This document shows, in pieces, positions 54,167-63,792 of a stretch of 64,000 nucleotides of DNA. The translations under genes were made by a program, and so were the position numbers. The notes beneath the pieces are model-generated. The model saw only the letters and a program-made list of their open reading frames with translations, ran no database searches and was not told where the DNA came from. The stretch comes from RI-231 sp041394905. GTDB lineage: Bacteria; Acidobacteriota; Terriglobia; Bryobacterales; UBA6623. Position 1 is the first letter of the stretch, and each line of letters opens with the position of its first letter. The stretch is from the NCBI GenBank assembly GCA_041394905.1, contig JAWKHJ010000007.1, positions 224,092 to 288,091 on the forward strand, in the 5' to 3' direction.

Positions 54167-54781
54167 ATGTATTACCGCCCGAGCTTCCTTCCTGCTGTCA
54201 GATGCCGCCGGGGCAACGCCGTCGCCGAGTTGGCGCTGGTGATGCCCGTGTTGGTGTTTGCCCTGTTCGGAGTCGTCTCCGGCGGGCTCGTCTTTGACCG
54301 CTACATGACCGTGGTGCAGCTCAGCCGCAACGCCGCCAGCATGTTCTCACGCGGGACCAACTTCGCGCTCGACGGCAACAAGGACCTCTTGCTGCTCGGT
54401 CAGGAGCTTTCGATTACCCGAACCGGCGGCGAAGGCGTCATCTACCTCACTCGCGTCGTCCTGGCGCCCGCCGGAACCGCGAACGAAGGCCAACTGGTGA
54501 TCTCCGAGCGCCAAGTGATCGGCAACACGGCCTTTGCGGCCAGCGCCATCGGGCAGCCCAATCCCGCCATCTGGCCCCATCCGGACAAGCCGGCGCCGAA
54601 TGGCGAGGTCAAGGACTACTTCGAAGAGCCTTCGGCGGTAGCGTCAGTTCCGGCCACGTTGATGACGTTGCCGCTGGGGGAGAGCATGTACATCGCCGAG
54701 GTGTACCACGCCACGGACGGACTGAGATTTGGCGGCGTCTGGGGCGACACGGGTCGCATGTCCGCAGTCGCGTATTTCTAG
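54167..54781 (+). CDS. TadE-like pseudopilin 2
   Basis: This 204-residue protein shows G-N-A-V-A-E-L-A-L-V-M-P-V-L-V-F-A-L-F-G-V, the same TadE-type helix with Glu, then a globular domain. It starts 15 bases after the first TadE gene with a GAGGGG Shine-Dalgarno. The N-terminus is basic (R-C-R-R-G). Confidence 0.82.
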   Translation: MYYRPSFLPAVRCRRGNAVAELALVMPVLVFALFGVVSGGLVFDRYMTVVQLSRNAASMFSRGTNFALDGNKDLLLLGQELSITRTGGEGVIYLTRVVLAPAGTANEGQLVISERQVIGNTAFAASAIGQPNPAIWPHPDKPAPNGEVKDYFEEPSAVASVPATLMTLPLGESMYIAEVYHATDGLRFGGVWGDTGRMSAVAYF

Positions 54782-54809
54782 TGCAGCAGGGCAATTGGAG
54801 ACACCTCAT

Positions 54810-56153
54810 ATGCAGCGCCATCGCATCCATACATCCCGTCGCGGACAGATCATCCTGCTGTTTGCGCTTTTCATCGGCTTTCTGATCAGCTTCTCCGCCC
54901 TGGCTTTCGATCTCGGCTACGCGATGGTGGTGCGGGCGCAATTGGTGACCGCGCTCGACGCCGCCACCTTGGCGGCTATCCGCTACGCTCCAGAGGGGCC
55001 GAGCGCGATGAGCGACGCAGCCCAACGCACCTTCTCGGCCAATCTACCCCCCGGCCGCCTGCTCGTGTCCAACTCGTCCATCTCAGCGCCGACCATTACG
55101 CCCGATAACGGCGCGATGAATGTAACGTTCAACGGCTCAGCCAACATCCCTACCTTCTTCGCGCGCTGGTTCGGGACCGACAGCATGACGATCAGCGCCC
55201 AAACTACGGCGGCGCGGCGCGATCGCAACATCGTTCTCGTGCTTGACTACTCGGGATCGGTCAGCTCGGTCCTGCCCGACATCAAGCAGGCCGCCAAGGC
55301 TTTCGTCAATTCGTTCTCCGACCAAACCGACCAAGTCGGGCTCGTGATCTTCAGCACATCCGGCCGTATCGACTACGCGCCCACGAAGCCGTTCAAGAGC
55401 GACCTGAATGCTGCGATCGATGCAATCGGCTCGGAGAATTACACTAACCACGCGATCGGGATGTACTACGCTTATCGTTCCTTGCTCGAGCTCAACGACA
55501 GTCTCAAAGACATGAAAATGAACGAGATTGTCTTTTTCACCGATGGCCGTGCGAACTGGTTCCCCGGGCGTTTCAACGTCACGCTCGGCCCTTGCAGCCA
55601 ACCCGTGGTGGACGGCGTGTACGGAATCGGCGGCGGCTACTACAGTCGAGTGCTGTCACAGCTGGCGCCACCCTCGCCCGCCAGACCTCCTGTGGTCGCC
55701 GGATGCGCTGGCTGGGCGTCAGGTACGAACGCGCTGCAATCCATCCAGGCGCTGTGGTATCCGCCGACCTCGCCCACAGCGGGCGAGATCTTTCCCGAAG
55801 GCATCGCCCTTGCCGGTTTCAAGAACTCCGCCCCGCCACTCTTCGACAACAACATGTCCTCGGCCGAGCGCGAGCAGATCGCGGCGAACGTCGTCGACAA
55901 CCTGGCCCGCAAGGTACGCCGGGATAGCGTCCTGAAACCGCGCATCCACGTGATCGGTTACGAGGGCAGCTCGACGCTCGAACGATCGGTGCTCGAAAGG
56001 CTGTCCAACTGCGGCGGCTGCGCGAACGTCGACGCCACCGACGCCGCTGACACGACTCAGGCCAAGGGCAAGCTGGTCTTGGCCTCGAACCAAGCCCAGT
56101 TGATGCAAGCCTTCCTCGAAGTCTCCGGCTTCATCGGCCGCATCACGCAGTAG
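54810..56153 (+). CDS. TadG-like protein with VWA domain
   Basis: The 447-residue protein starts R-R-G-Q-I-I-L-L-F-A-L-F-I-G-F-L-I-S-F, a TadG/TadE-type membrane helix, then Y-A-M-V-V-R-A-Q-L-V-T-A-L-D-A-A-T-L-A-A. The VWA domain follows with the MIDAS motif D-Y-S-G-S-V-S and later F-F-T-D-G-R. Its C-terminal half is cysteine-bearing (G-P-C-S-Q, C-G-G-C). The ATG has a GGAG Shine-Dalgarno. Together with two TadE genes it forms an orphan Tad module: no TadA/B/C, CpaC or prepilin peptidase is in the window. Confidence 0.87.
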   Translation: MQRHRIHTSRRGQIILLFALFIGFLISFSALAFDLGYAMVVRAQLVTALDAATLAAIRYAPEGPSAMSDAAQRTFSANLPPGRLLVSNSSISAPTITPDNGAMNVTFNGSANIPTFFARWFGTDSMTISAQTTAARRDRNIVLVLDYSGSVSSVLPDIKQAAKAFVNSFSDQTDQVGLVIFSTSGRIDYAPTKPFKSDLNAAIDAIGSENYTNHAIGMYYAYRSLLELNDSLKDMKMNEIVFFTDGRANWFPGRFNVTLGPCSQPVVDGVYGIGGGYYSRVLSQLAPPSPARPPVVAGCAGWASGTNALQSIQALWYPPTSPTAGEIFPEGIALAGFKNSAPPLFDNNMSSAEREQIAANVVDNLARKVRRDSVLKPRIHVIGYEGSSTLERSVLERLSNCGGCANVDATDAADTTQAKGKLVLASNQAQLMQAFLEVSGFIGRITQ

Positions 56154-56215
56154 CAGCGACGTACTCGCCCTTCGCGGCTGGGCTACAGTAGAGTTTCGCT
56201 CGAGCGGACTCGACT

Positions 56216-57625
56216 GTGGCTCAACCGCGCCCACCATCTCTGGCGATCTCTCTCGTTCCCGCCCTTTCGCTCGTAGGCCTGCTCTTTGTCTCGATCTTCC
56301 TGCTCGGAGGCACGGGACACATACCGCTCATCGTCGCCGCGGCTATCGGCGCCCTCATCGCCTCCACCGTGCTGGGCCAGTCCTGGGCCGAGATCCAAGG
56401 AGGGCTGACCCAGAGCGTTGCGCACGCTTTGCCGGCGATCTTCATCCTGATGGCGGTCGGTCTGCTCATCGGGGTTTGGATCGCGTCGGGCGTCGTGCCG
56501 CTGTTGATCTACTACGGCCTGAAGATTCTCGCGCCGTCCTACTTTCTGGCGGCGAGCTGTCTCGCTTGCGCCGTCATCTCCCTCGCCACTGGTTCTTCGT
56601 GGTCGACGGCGGCGACCGCGGGGCTGGCTCTGATCGGCGTGGGCAAGGCTCTAGGGGTATCGGAGGCGATGACGGCCGGTGCGGTCGTCTCCGGAGCCTA
56701 TTTCGGGGACAAGATGTCGCCTTTGTCGGACACTACGAATCTGGCCTCGGCGACCGCAGGCTCGGAGCTGTTCGAGCATATTCGCCACATGCTCTACACC
56801 ACGATCCCCGCTCTGACAGTCGCGATCGGAGGCTACCTGGCTCTCGGCTGGAGCATCAGCAGCCACGAGCTCGGGAACAGCGAAGCCTACTCCCAGATCA
56901 CGACGGCGCTCGAGACCGGGTTCGATCTCACGCCCTGGCTCCTGTTCGCGCCGGCCGTGGTGCTCGGGCTGATCCTGATGCGCACGCCTCCTTTGCCGGC
57001 GCTGCTTGCAGGCACGCTCGCCGGCGTCCTCCTGCTGGTGGTGTTCCAGCCGCAGAACGCACCCCGGGGAGCGGCATCGGTGCTTTCGGCGCTCTACAGC
57101 GGCTACCAGAGCAACACGGGAATTCCGGCAGCCGACGAGCTTCTTTCGCGAGGCGGGCTGACCAGCATGCTCGAAACGATCGCGCTGATCATCTGCGCCT
57201 TCGGTTTCGGCGGCGTGATGGAGTCATCCGGTATGCTCGACCGGCTGACGCGGGCGGTGCTCTCCGGCGCGCGATCGGCGGCCTCGTTGATCGCGGCGAC
57301 CGTACTGACCGGCGTCGGACTGAATCTGCTGACCTCGGACCAATACCTCGCAGTCGTGCTGCCCGGCCGGATGTACAAGAACGCTTACCGTACGCTTGGC
57401 CTGCACCCGAAAAACCTGTCGCGCGCGATCGAAGATTCGGCGACGCTGACCTCGCCGCTGGTGCCCTGGAACACTTGCGGCGCCTACATGGCGAGCGTAC
57501 TCGGAGTCGCAACGCTCTCCTATGCTCCGTTCGCCTTCTTCAACCTGATCACGCCGCTTCTGTCTATCCTCTACGGGGTGATCGGTTTCTCGATCGTTCC
57601 GGCGGACGAGTCGGCTCCGGAATGA
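56216..57625 (+). CDS. nhaC: NhaC-family Na+/H+ antiporter
   Basis: The 469-residue inner-membrane antiporter has about 11-12 helices and characteristic blocks L-A-T-G-S-S-W-S-T-A-A-T-A-G, Y-F-G-D-K-M-S-P-L-S-D-T-T-N-L-A, and S-A-T-L-T-S-P-L-V-P-W-N-T-C-G-A-Y. The start GTG 56216 is used. It exchanges Na+ for protons (malate/lactate variants exist). The stop overlaps tlyA by ATGA. Confidence 0.9.
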   Translation: MAQPRPPSLAISLVPALSLVGLLFVSIFLLGGTGHIPLIVAAAIGALIASTVLGQSWAEIQGGLTQSVAHALPAIFILMAVGLLIGVWIASGVVPLLIYYGLKILAPSYFLAASCLACAVISLATGSSWSTAATAGLALIGVGKALGVSEAMTAGAVVSGAYFGDKMSPLSDTTNLASATAGSELFEHIRHMLYTTIPALTVAIGGYLALGWSISSHELGNSEAYSQITTALETGFDLTPWLLFAPAVVLGLILMRTPPLPALLAGTLAGVLLLVVFQPQNAPRGAASVLSALYSGYQSNTGIPAADELLSRGGLTSMLETIALIICAFGFGGVMESSGMLDRLTRAVLSGARSAASLIAATVLTGVGLNLLTSDQYLAVVLPGRMYKNAYRTLGLHPKNLSRAIEDSATLTSPLVPWNTCGAYMASVLGVATLSYAPFAFFNLITPLLSILYGVIGFSIVPADESAPE

Positions 57626-58371
57626 AACCTCTCGTGCGGATCGATCAACTGCTCGTCGACCGCGAGCTCGCCGAGTCGCGCGCCAAGGCCCAGGCGCTGG
57701 TGCTCGCAGGTCAAGTGCTTGCGGACGAGCAGAAGATCGACAAGCCCGGGCGCAAAGTCTCGCCCGAGTGCGAGATCCGGCTGCTGGGCTTGCCGCCGAA
57801 GTTTGTCAGCCGGGCTGGGTTCAAGCTCGAGGCTGCGCTCGAACATTTCGGGGTCGACGTGACAGGCAAGATCTGCCTCGACGTGGGCGCCTCGACCGGC
57901 GGCTTCACTGATTGCATGCTGCAACGCGGCGCGGCCAAGGTCTACGCGGTCGACGTGGGGACCAACCAGCTGCACTGGAAGCTGCGGCAGGACCCCCGTG
58001 TGGAGGTGCGCGAGAAGGTCAATGCCCGCTATCTTCGAAAGGAGGACGTGCCGGAGGCTTGCGCATTCGCCTGCATGGACGTAAGCTTCATTTCGGCCGC
58101 CTTGGTTCTGCCCGCGGTAACCACGCTGTTAGCGCCTGAGGCGGAGATGGTGGTTTTGGCGAAGCCCCAGTTCGAGGTCGGACGATCCGATGTCGGCAAG
58201 GGCGGCGTGGTTCGGGATGAGGGTTTGCGTTTGGCGGCGGCGGAAAAAGTCGCCCAGGCGCTGGCCGATGTGGGGTTCGGCGAGACCGAGACGATGGAGA
58301 GTCCTTTGCCCGGCGTGGAAGGAAACGTCGAATACTTGATCCACGCGAAAGGCAGGCTTACGCAGGAATGA
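57622..58371 (+). CDS. tlyA: TlyA-type rRNA 2'-O-methyltransferase
   Basis: The 249-residue protein has an N-terminal S4-like RNA-binding domain (R-I-D-Q-L-L-V-D-R-E-L-A-E-S-R-A-K-A) and an FtsJ-type methyltransferase with D-V-G-A-S-T-G-G-F-T-D-C and C-M-D-V-S-F-I-S. TlyA methylates 16S/23S rRNA (hemolysin A family). ATG 57622 overlaps the nhaC stop, and its own stop overlaps nadK; tlyA-nadK is a widely kept pair. The longer frame from 56476 is a shadow within nhaC. Confidence 0.93.
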   Translation: MKPLVRIDQLLVDRELAESRAKAQALVLAGQVLADEQKIDKPGRKVSPECEIRLLGLPPKFVSRAGFKLEAALEHFGVDVTGKICLDVGASTGGFTDCMLQRGAAKVYAVDVGTNQLHWKLRQDPRVEVREKVNARYLRKEDVPEACAFACMDVSFISAALVLPAVTTLLAPEAEMVVLAKPQFEVGRSDVGKGGVVRDEGLRLAAAEKVAQALADVGFGETETMESPLPGVEGNVEYLIHAKGRLTQE

Positions 58372-59224
58372 TCCGCAAAGTCGGCATCGTCTCCAAACCT
58401 GGCCGCGCCGATACGGCCGATCTGCTGGCCCGGCTGCTGCCGTGGCTGGACAAGCACGGCGTCGCCCATCGGCTCGACCGCGTCAGTGCGCGCTACCTCG
58501 GACTCGACGACGGCTTTGACCGCGCTTCCCTCGACGAGGAGTTCGACCTGATGATCGTGCTCGGCGGCGATGGCACGCTGCTGTCGGTCGCGCGCGGCGT
58601 GGGCGCAAGAGAGACGCCGCTGCTGGCGGTCAACATGGGCGGGCTCGGCTTCATGATGACGACCGGGCAGGAAGAAATCTTCGCCGTACTCGAAGAGACC
58701 CTGGCGGGCAATTTCGAGGTCCAGTGCCGCACCGTTCTGGAAGCCAAGGTGATTCGCGGCGGCGCCTCAATCGCGTCCTACCTGGCGTTGAACGATGTCG
58801 TCGTCAACAAGGCGGCCATCGCGCGCCTGTTGCAGCTCGAGATCTTCATCAACAACGAGTTCATGTGCACCTATCGCGCAGACGGGCTCATCCTGTCGAC
58901 ACCGACGGGCTCGACGGCCTACTCCCTGGCCGCGGCGGCCCGATCATGCTGCCCTCGGTTGAGGCGCTTTGCGTCACGCCGATTTGTCCGCACACGTTGA
59001 GCAATCGTCCGGTGGTCGTGCCCGAGGCCGCCCGCATCCAGGTCGTTTTCCAAGGCGGTGACGACACGACCTACATGACTGTCGATGGACAGGTTGGGTT
59101 GAACCTTCAGATCGGCGACCGCATCGAAGCCGCAAAGGCCTCGCATTGCGTCAGGGTCGTACAGCCAAAGAACGTCCGCTTCTTCGACGTGCTGCGTTCG
59201 AAGATGCACTGGGGCGGCCGCTGA
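58368..59224 (+). CDS. nadK: NAD kinase (one frameshift)
   Basis: It phosphorylates NAD to NADP. The product of about 285 residues has the L-G-G-D-G-T-L-L motif, N-M-G-G-L-G-F, and S-T-P-T-G-S-T-A-Y-S-L-A-A. One missing G near 58936 (expected A-A-G-G-P-I) interrupts it; the C-terminal part (I-C-P-H-T-L-S-N-R-P) resumes in the next frame. Being near-essential, its frameshift is most simply a sequence error. ATG 58368 overlaps the tlyA stop. Confidence 0.9.
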
Positions 59225-59325
59225 AAGAAGAACAAAAACCAGAACCGAAATCCCGCCGGCATCGTACACATCGACAGCGCCTCGACAGCCGATTGCTAAA
59301 CTTCCACTGGAAGGCGCGCCGGTAA

Positions 59326-60474
59326 ATGTTCAAGTTCTTTCCTCTCGTTGGCAAGAATTTATTTCGCAACAGCCGCCGCACGATTTTGACCGTGCTCAGC
59401 GTCGCTGCGTCTCTGTTTCTGCTCGGCGTACTGCTCACCGTCTACGCCGCGTTCTATTTCCGGGATACGCCGGCCGACCAGGCCCAGCGTCTGATTACGC
59501 GACACAAAGTTTCGCTCACGCAGGCGCTGCCCGCCTACTACGGCGCGAAGATTGAATCGATTCCCGGTGTCGAAGCAATCGCCGCGATGAACTGGTTCGG
59601 CGGCATTTACAAGGACAATAAGCCCGAGGAGTTTTTTGCGCGTTTTGCCGTCGAGCCAGAGCAGATTTTCAAGGTCTACAAGGAATTTGACGTCCCCCCG
59701 GACCAGTACCAAGCCTTTCTCGACGATCGCCAGGGCCTGGCCGTCGGCCGCATGACCGCCGATCGCGTCGGGCTCGAACTCGGCCAGCGCTTCACCATCT
59801 CGGGCGACATCTACCCGCTCGACCTCGAACTAACAGTTAGCGCGATTTTCGACGGCCCGGATTCGGACACGACCTACTTCCACAAAAAATATCTCGACGA
59901 AGGCCTGCCGCAAGGGATGAAGGACATGGTCGGCATCTACGCGATCCGCACGACGAGCGTCGACAACGTTGGCGCTGTGGCACGTGCGGTTGACGCGATG
60001 TTCCGCAATGCTCCCGAGCCGACCAAGACGGAGACCGAGGCCGCGTTCCAACTCGCCTTTGTCAATCAGATAGGAAACATCAAGCTTTTCTTGCTCTCGA
60101 TCGCCGGCGCAGTGGTCTTCACCATCATGCTCGTCTCGGCGAACACGATGGCGATGTCGGTGCGCGAACGCATTCGGGAGGTGGGCGTACTTAAGACGCT
60201 CGGGTTCACCTCGGCCGGCGTTCTGGCGTTGATCCTGAGCGAAGCCGCATTGACGGCGCTAGTCGGCGGCGCCCTTGGCGTCACGGGCGCGATGGCTGCC
60301 GGCGTGTTTCTCGAGAAGGCGGCCGCTGGGTTTTTCACCGGCTTCCGGATGCCGGCCTGGGGCGTACCGGTATGCCTCGGCGCATCCTTGGTCATCGGCC
60401 TAGGAAGCTCGCTGATCCCCGCGATTTCCGCCTCGCACACCCGGATCACGGAGGCGCTGCGCCACAGCGGCTAA
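59326..60474 (+). CDS. ABC exporter FtsX-type permease 1
   Basis: The 382-residue permease has an N-terminal helix (R-T-I-L-T-V-L-S-V-A-A-S-L-F-L-L-G), a periplasmic domain, and three FtsX helices with E-V-G-V-L-K-T-L-G-F-T. It belongs to the MacB/DevC type. The Shine-Dalgarno is GGAAGG. It heads a four-gene export operon with a second permease, an HlyD-like adaptor and an ATPase. Confidence 0.9.
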   Translation: MFKFFPLVGKNLFRNSRRTILTVLSVAASLFLLGVLLTVYAAFYFRDTPADQAQRLITRHKVSLTQALPAYYGAKIESIPGVEAIAAMNWFGGIYKDNKPEEFFARFAVEPEQIFKVYKEFDVPPDQYQAFLDDRQGLAVGRMTADRVGLELGQRFTISGDIYPLDLELTVSAIFDGPDSDTTYFHKKYLDEGLPQGMKDMVGIYAIRTTSVDNVGAVARAVDAMFRNAPEPTKTETEAAFQLAFVNQIGNIKLFLLSIAGAVVFTIMLVSANTMAMSVRERIREVGVLKTLGFTSAGVLALILSEAALTALVGGALGVTGAMAAGVFLEKAAAGFFTGFRMPAWGVPVCLGASLVIGLGSSLIPAISASHTRITEALRHSG

Positions 60475-60480
60475 TCCTCC

Positions 60481-61654
60481 ATGGCGATCCCGCTCAGCTA
60501 CAACCTGCGCAATCTACGGGTGCGTTTGACCACGACTGTCATGACGGCATTGGGCGTGGCCCTCACGGTGGCCGTGCTGCTCGGCATCCTGGCGATGGTC
60601 AACGGCCTTCAGGGCGCACTCGCAGTGACGGGCAATCCCAGGCAGGTACTCGTGCTGCGCCAAGGGGCGACGGCGGAGCTCGTCAGCGTAGTGACAGAAG
60701 AGCAATTCCGCACGCTGCGGCTACTCGACGGCATCGAGCAGCGCGACGGCGAGCCGATGGCCTCCCACGAGGTCGTCTCCGTCGTCAGCCTGCGGCTGCG
60801 TTCCGACCCCAACAACTCGGAAACAGAAGGCAACGTGAACATACGCGGCGTCTCGCCGATGGGGCGTTACCTGCGGGACGACCTGCGGCTGGTTGAAGGC
60901 CGCTGGTTCGAGACCGGGCGCCGCGAAGTGATCGTCGGCTCGGGCGTGCATGGCATCCGCGCCGGGACGGACATCGGCGACAAGATCGCATTCGGCCGCG
61001 GCGACTGGGAAGTCGTGGGCATCTTTGACGACGGCCGCTCCGCGTACAACTCCGAGGTTTGGTGCGACGGCAACTTGGCCACGCTCGAGCTCGGCCGTAA
61101 CGGCGCGCAGCTCTGCGCTCATCCGCGCCGTCGATGCCCCCGCGGCCGACGCGCTCGTCGCCCGGGTGAAGGACGACCAGCGGCTGTTGCTCGAAGGGCG
61201 TCGGGAGCGCGCCTACTACGCGCAACAGATGGCCTCGGCCGCGCCGGTGCAAGGCCTCGGGGTGTTCGTGGCGATGATCATGGCAGTGGGGTCGAGCTTC
61301 GCGGCGATGAATACGATGTACACCGCTGTTGCGAGGCGCGCGCGAGAGGTCGGCACGCTTCGCCTTCTCGGTTTTTCGCGCGGCAGCATCCTATTGAGTT
61401 TCTTGTTGGAATCGCTATTTCTTTCGTTGCTCGGCGGCGCGCTTGGCTGCCTTCTGGTTCTGCCGCTCGATGGCCTGCAGAGCCGCATCGGCAACCAACT
61501 CACATTTTCCGAGACCACGTTTTCGTTTGAGATCACCCCGGAAAGCCTGGCGCTTGGGATGGCCTTCGCCGCCGTGATGGGCGTCATCGGAGGAGTGCTT
61601 CCGGCTCGCCTTGCCGCGGGCCGCACGATCCTCGACTCGCTCAAAGGGGTTTGA
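60481..61654 (+). CDS. ABC exporter FtsX-type permease 2 (one frameshift)
   Basis: The sister permease starts L-T-T-T-V-M-T-A-L-G-V-A-L-T-V-A and ends with E-V-G-T-L-R-L-L-G-F-S and L-P-A-R-L-A-A-G-R-T. A net one-base shift near 61105 divides it. The corrected length of about 390 equals its partner, so the two probably form a heterodimer. Confidence 0.85.
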
Positions 61655-61663
61655 TGAAATTGC

Positions 61664-63015
61664 ATGGCAGACGCCCCTAATCTCTCGCGCGATCTTTCGA
61701 GCCTGAAGATCGACCGCAACCGCCGCCGCAAGCCGGAGTCGCGGCGGTCGACGCGCTGGATCGTGCTCGCCGCGATCCTACTGCCGCTCTTGGTCTTTGG
61801 CGCTTCTTCGCGCCCGCTGCGCCGGTCGAGGTGGAGACAATACGCGTCGCCGCGCAGACCTCCGGCGCGTCCTCGGATCCGGTCGTGCTCAACGCGGCTG
61901 GCTACGTGGTGGCCCACCACAAGATCGAGGTTGCCTCCAAAGTGCCCGGCCGCGTCGCCTGGATTGGCGTAGAGAAGGGCGATCAGGTCAAGAAGGGCGA
62001 CGTGCTCGTGCGGCTTGAAGACGCTGAGTTCCGAGCCCGCGTGCAGCAATCGGAAGGCAACGTGGCGGCGCTGAAGGCGCGCTTGGCCGAGCTCGAGGCC
62101 GGCTCGCGCCCGGAGGAGATTCGCCGCGCCGAGGCCAACATGGGCGAGGCGCGTGCGGACTTGCAAAAGGCCAAGCTCGACCTGGACCGGGCGCGCGAGC
62201 TCAGCGAGGCGGGCGTCGTCTCCCGACAGGACTTTGACAATGCTAAGGCCGCCTACGATAGCCAACAGGCCCGAGTCCAATCCCTCGAACGCAGCCTCGA
62301 GCTGTTGCGCATCGGGCCCCGCCGCGAGGAGATCGAGTCCATGCGCGGTCAGGTGCGCCAAGCCGAAGGCCAGCTCGCCTACGACCGCACCATTCTCGAC
62401 GCCACGTTGATCCGTGCGCCGGTCAGCGGGGCCATTCTCGAACGCAACGTCGAGCAGGGCGAGTTCGTGACAACGGGCTTCGTCGGCGATCGCGGCGCCA
62501 AGGGCTATGTCGTCTCGCTTGCCGACCTCGGCGACCTGCAGGTCGAGCTCGACATCAGCCAGGACGACTTTTCGAAGCTCCACATGGGCCAGAAGGCGAA
62601 GATCACCACCGACGCCTTTCGCGATCGCGAGTACGACGGCGAGCTCGTCGAGATCTCGCCCGAAGCCGACCGCCAGAAGGCGACCGTCCAGGTTAAGGTT
62701 CAGGTGCTCCATCCGGATGAGTACATGCGCCCGGAGATGAACGCCAACGTCGCCTTCCTGGCCGACCAGAAGCCTTCGGCGGACGGTGCGGCCGCCCCCA
62801 CCCCCTCGATCCGTATTCCGGCTTCGGCGGTTCGCGACGGCAAGGTCTTTCTGCTGGCGGACGGCAAAGCGAACGCCCGCGCCGTCGAGGTGCGGCGCAC
62901 GCGCGGGGGCGAAGCCGAGATCGCGTCAGGGTTCAGCGGGGGAGAAACGCTGATCGTGTCGCCGCCCGAGGGTCTAGCCGACGGCGATTCCGTCCGGGAG
63001 AAGAGGCAACCATGA
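61664..63015 (+). CDS. HlyD/MacA-like periplasmic adaptor (one frameshift)
   Basis: This is the adaptor of the export operon. It has one N-terminal membrane helix (W-I-V-L-A-A-I-L-L-P-L-L-V-F-G-A), then a barrel-sandwich segment (Y-V-V-A-H-H-K-I-E-V-A-S-K-V-P-G-R-V), a long coiled coil from about residue 115 to 210, and a beta-barrel domain (S-L-A-D-L-G-D-L-Q-V-E-L-D-I). One missing base near 61800 separates the N-terminal helix from the rest. The stop overlaps the ATPase ATG as ATGA. Confidence 0.87.
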
Positions 63016-63704
63016 GCGCCGCGATCACGCTTCGCAAGCTGACCAAAGAATTTCGCCGCGACGACTTCACCGTCACGGCGCTCAACCAGGTCGATCTCGA
63101 CATCCCTGCGGGTCAGTTCTTCTGTCTGATGGGGCCGTCGGGCTCCGGTAAGTCGACCCTGTTGCACCTGATCGCGGGCATCGACAAACCGACGGATGGC
63201 GAGCTGCTGGTTCTCGGTGAGGATCCCACGCGACTCTCCGACAAGGAAGTCGCCGCCTGGCGCAGCGAGCACATCGGCTACGTCTTCCAGACGTTCAATT
63301 TGATCCCAGTGCTGACTGCGATTGAAAACGTCGAGTTGCCCTTGCTGCTGACGAGCCTGAGCAAACGCGAGCGCCGGGAGCACGCGGAGCTGGCGCTCGA
63401 TGTGGTCGGGCTCGGGGATCGCCTGCAGCACTATCCGCGGCAGCTGTCCGGCGGCCAAGAGCAGCGAGTCGCCATCGCCCGAGCCATCGTCACGGACCCG
63501 TCGATCATCCTGGCGGACGAGCCGACCGGCGATCTCGACGCGGCTTCCGCTGAGCACGTGCTCCAGATCTTGACCAACCTCAACGAGAAGCAGGGCAAGA
63601 CCGTCGTGATGGTGACCCACGACCCGCACGCCGCCAAGTTCGCCCACATCACCCGCCACCTGGAAAAAGGCGATTTGCTGGAAATGCAGACCGGTTCCGA
63701 ATAG
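63012..63704 (+). CDS. ABC exporter ATP-binding protein (MacB/LolD-like)
   Basis: The 230-residue ATPase has Walker A G-P-S-G-S-G-K-S-T, a Q-loop V-F-Q-T-F-N-L-I-P, signature L-S-G-G-Q-E-Q-R, Walker B I-I-L-A-D-E-P-T-G-D-L-D and H-loop V-T-H-D. The signature has E in place of the second Q of the usual L-S-G-G-Q-Q-Q-R. It powers the two FtsX permeases above. Start ATG 63012 overlaps the adaptor stop. Confidence 0.93.
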   Translation: MSAAITLRKLTKEFRRDDFTVTALNQVDLDIPAGQFFCLMGPSGSGKSTLLHLIAGIDKPTDGELLVLGEDPTRLSDKEVAAWRSEHIGYVFQTFNLIPVLTAIENVELPLLLTSLSKRERREHAELALDVVGLGDRLQHYPRQLSGGQEQRVAIARAIVTDPSIILADEPTGDLDAASAEHVLQILTNLNEKQGKTVVMVTHDPHAAKFAHITRHLEKGDLLEMQTGSE

Positions 63705-63792
63705 GCTGGGTACTCTCTGTTGCTCCCGAGCCACGGGCGGAGGCCGCTGGTCCCCAAAACCATCGATGGTCTGGCGGTGTCTACACCTGGAA

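Noticed and set aside
56476..58371. 631-codon frame covering nhaC and tlyA
   Set aside because: Only its end is real (TlyA from 57622); the rest is a shadow of NhaC.
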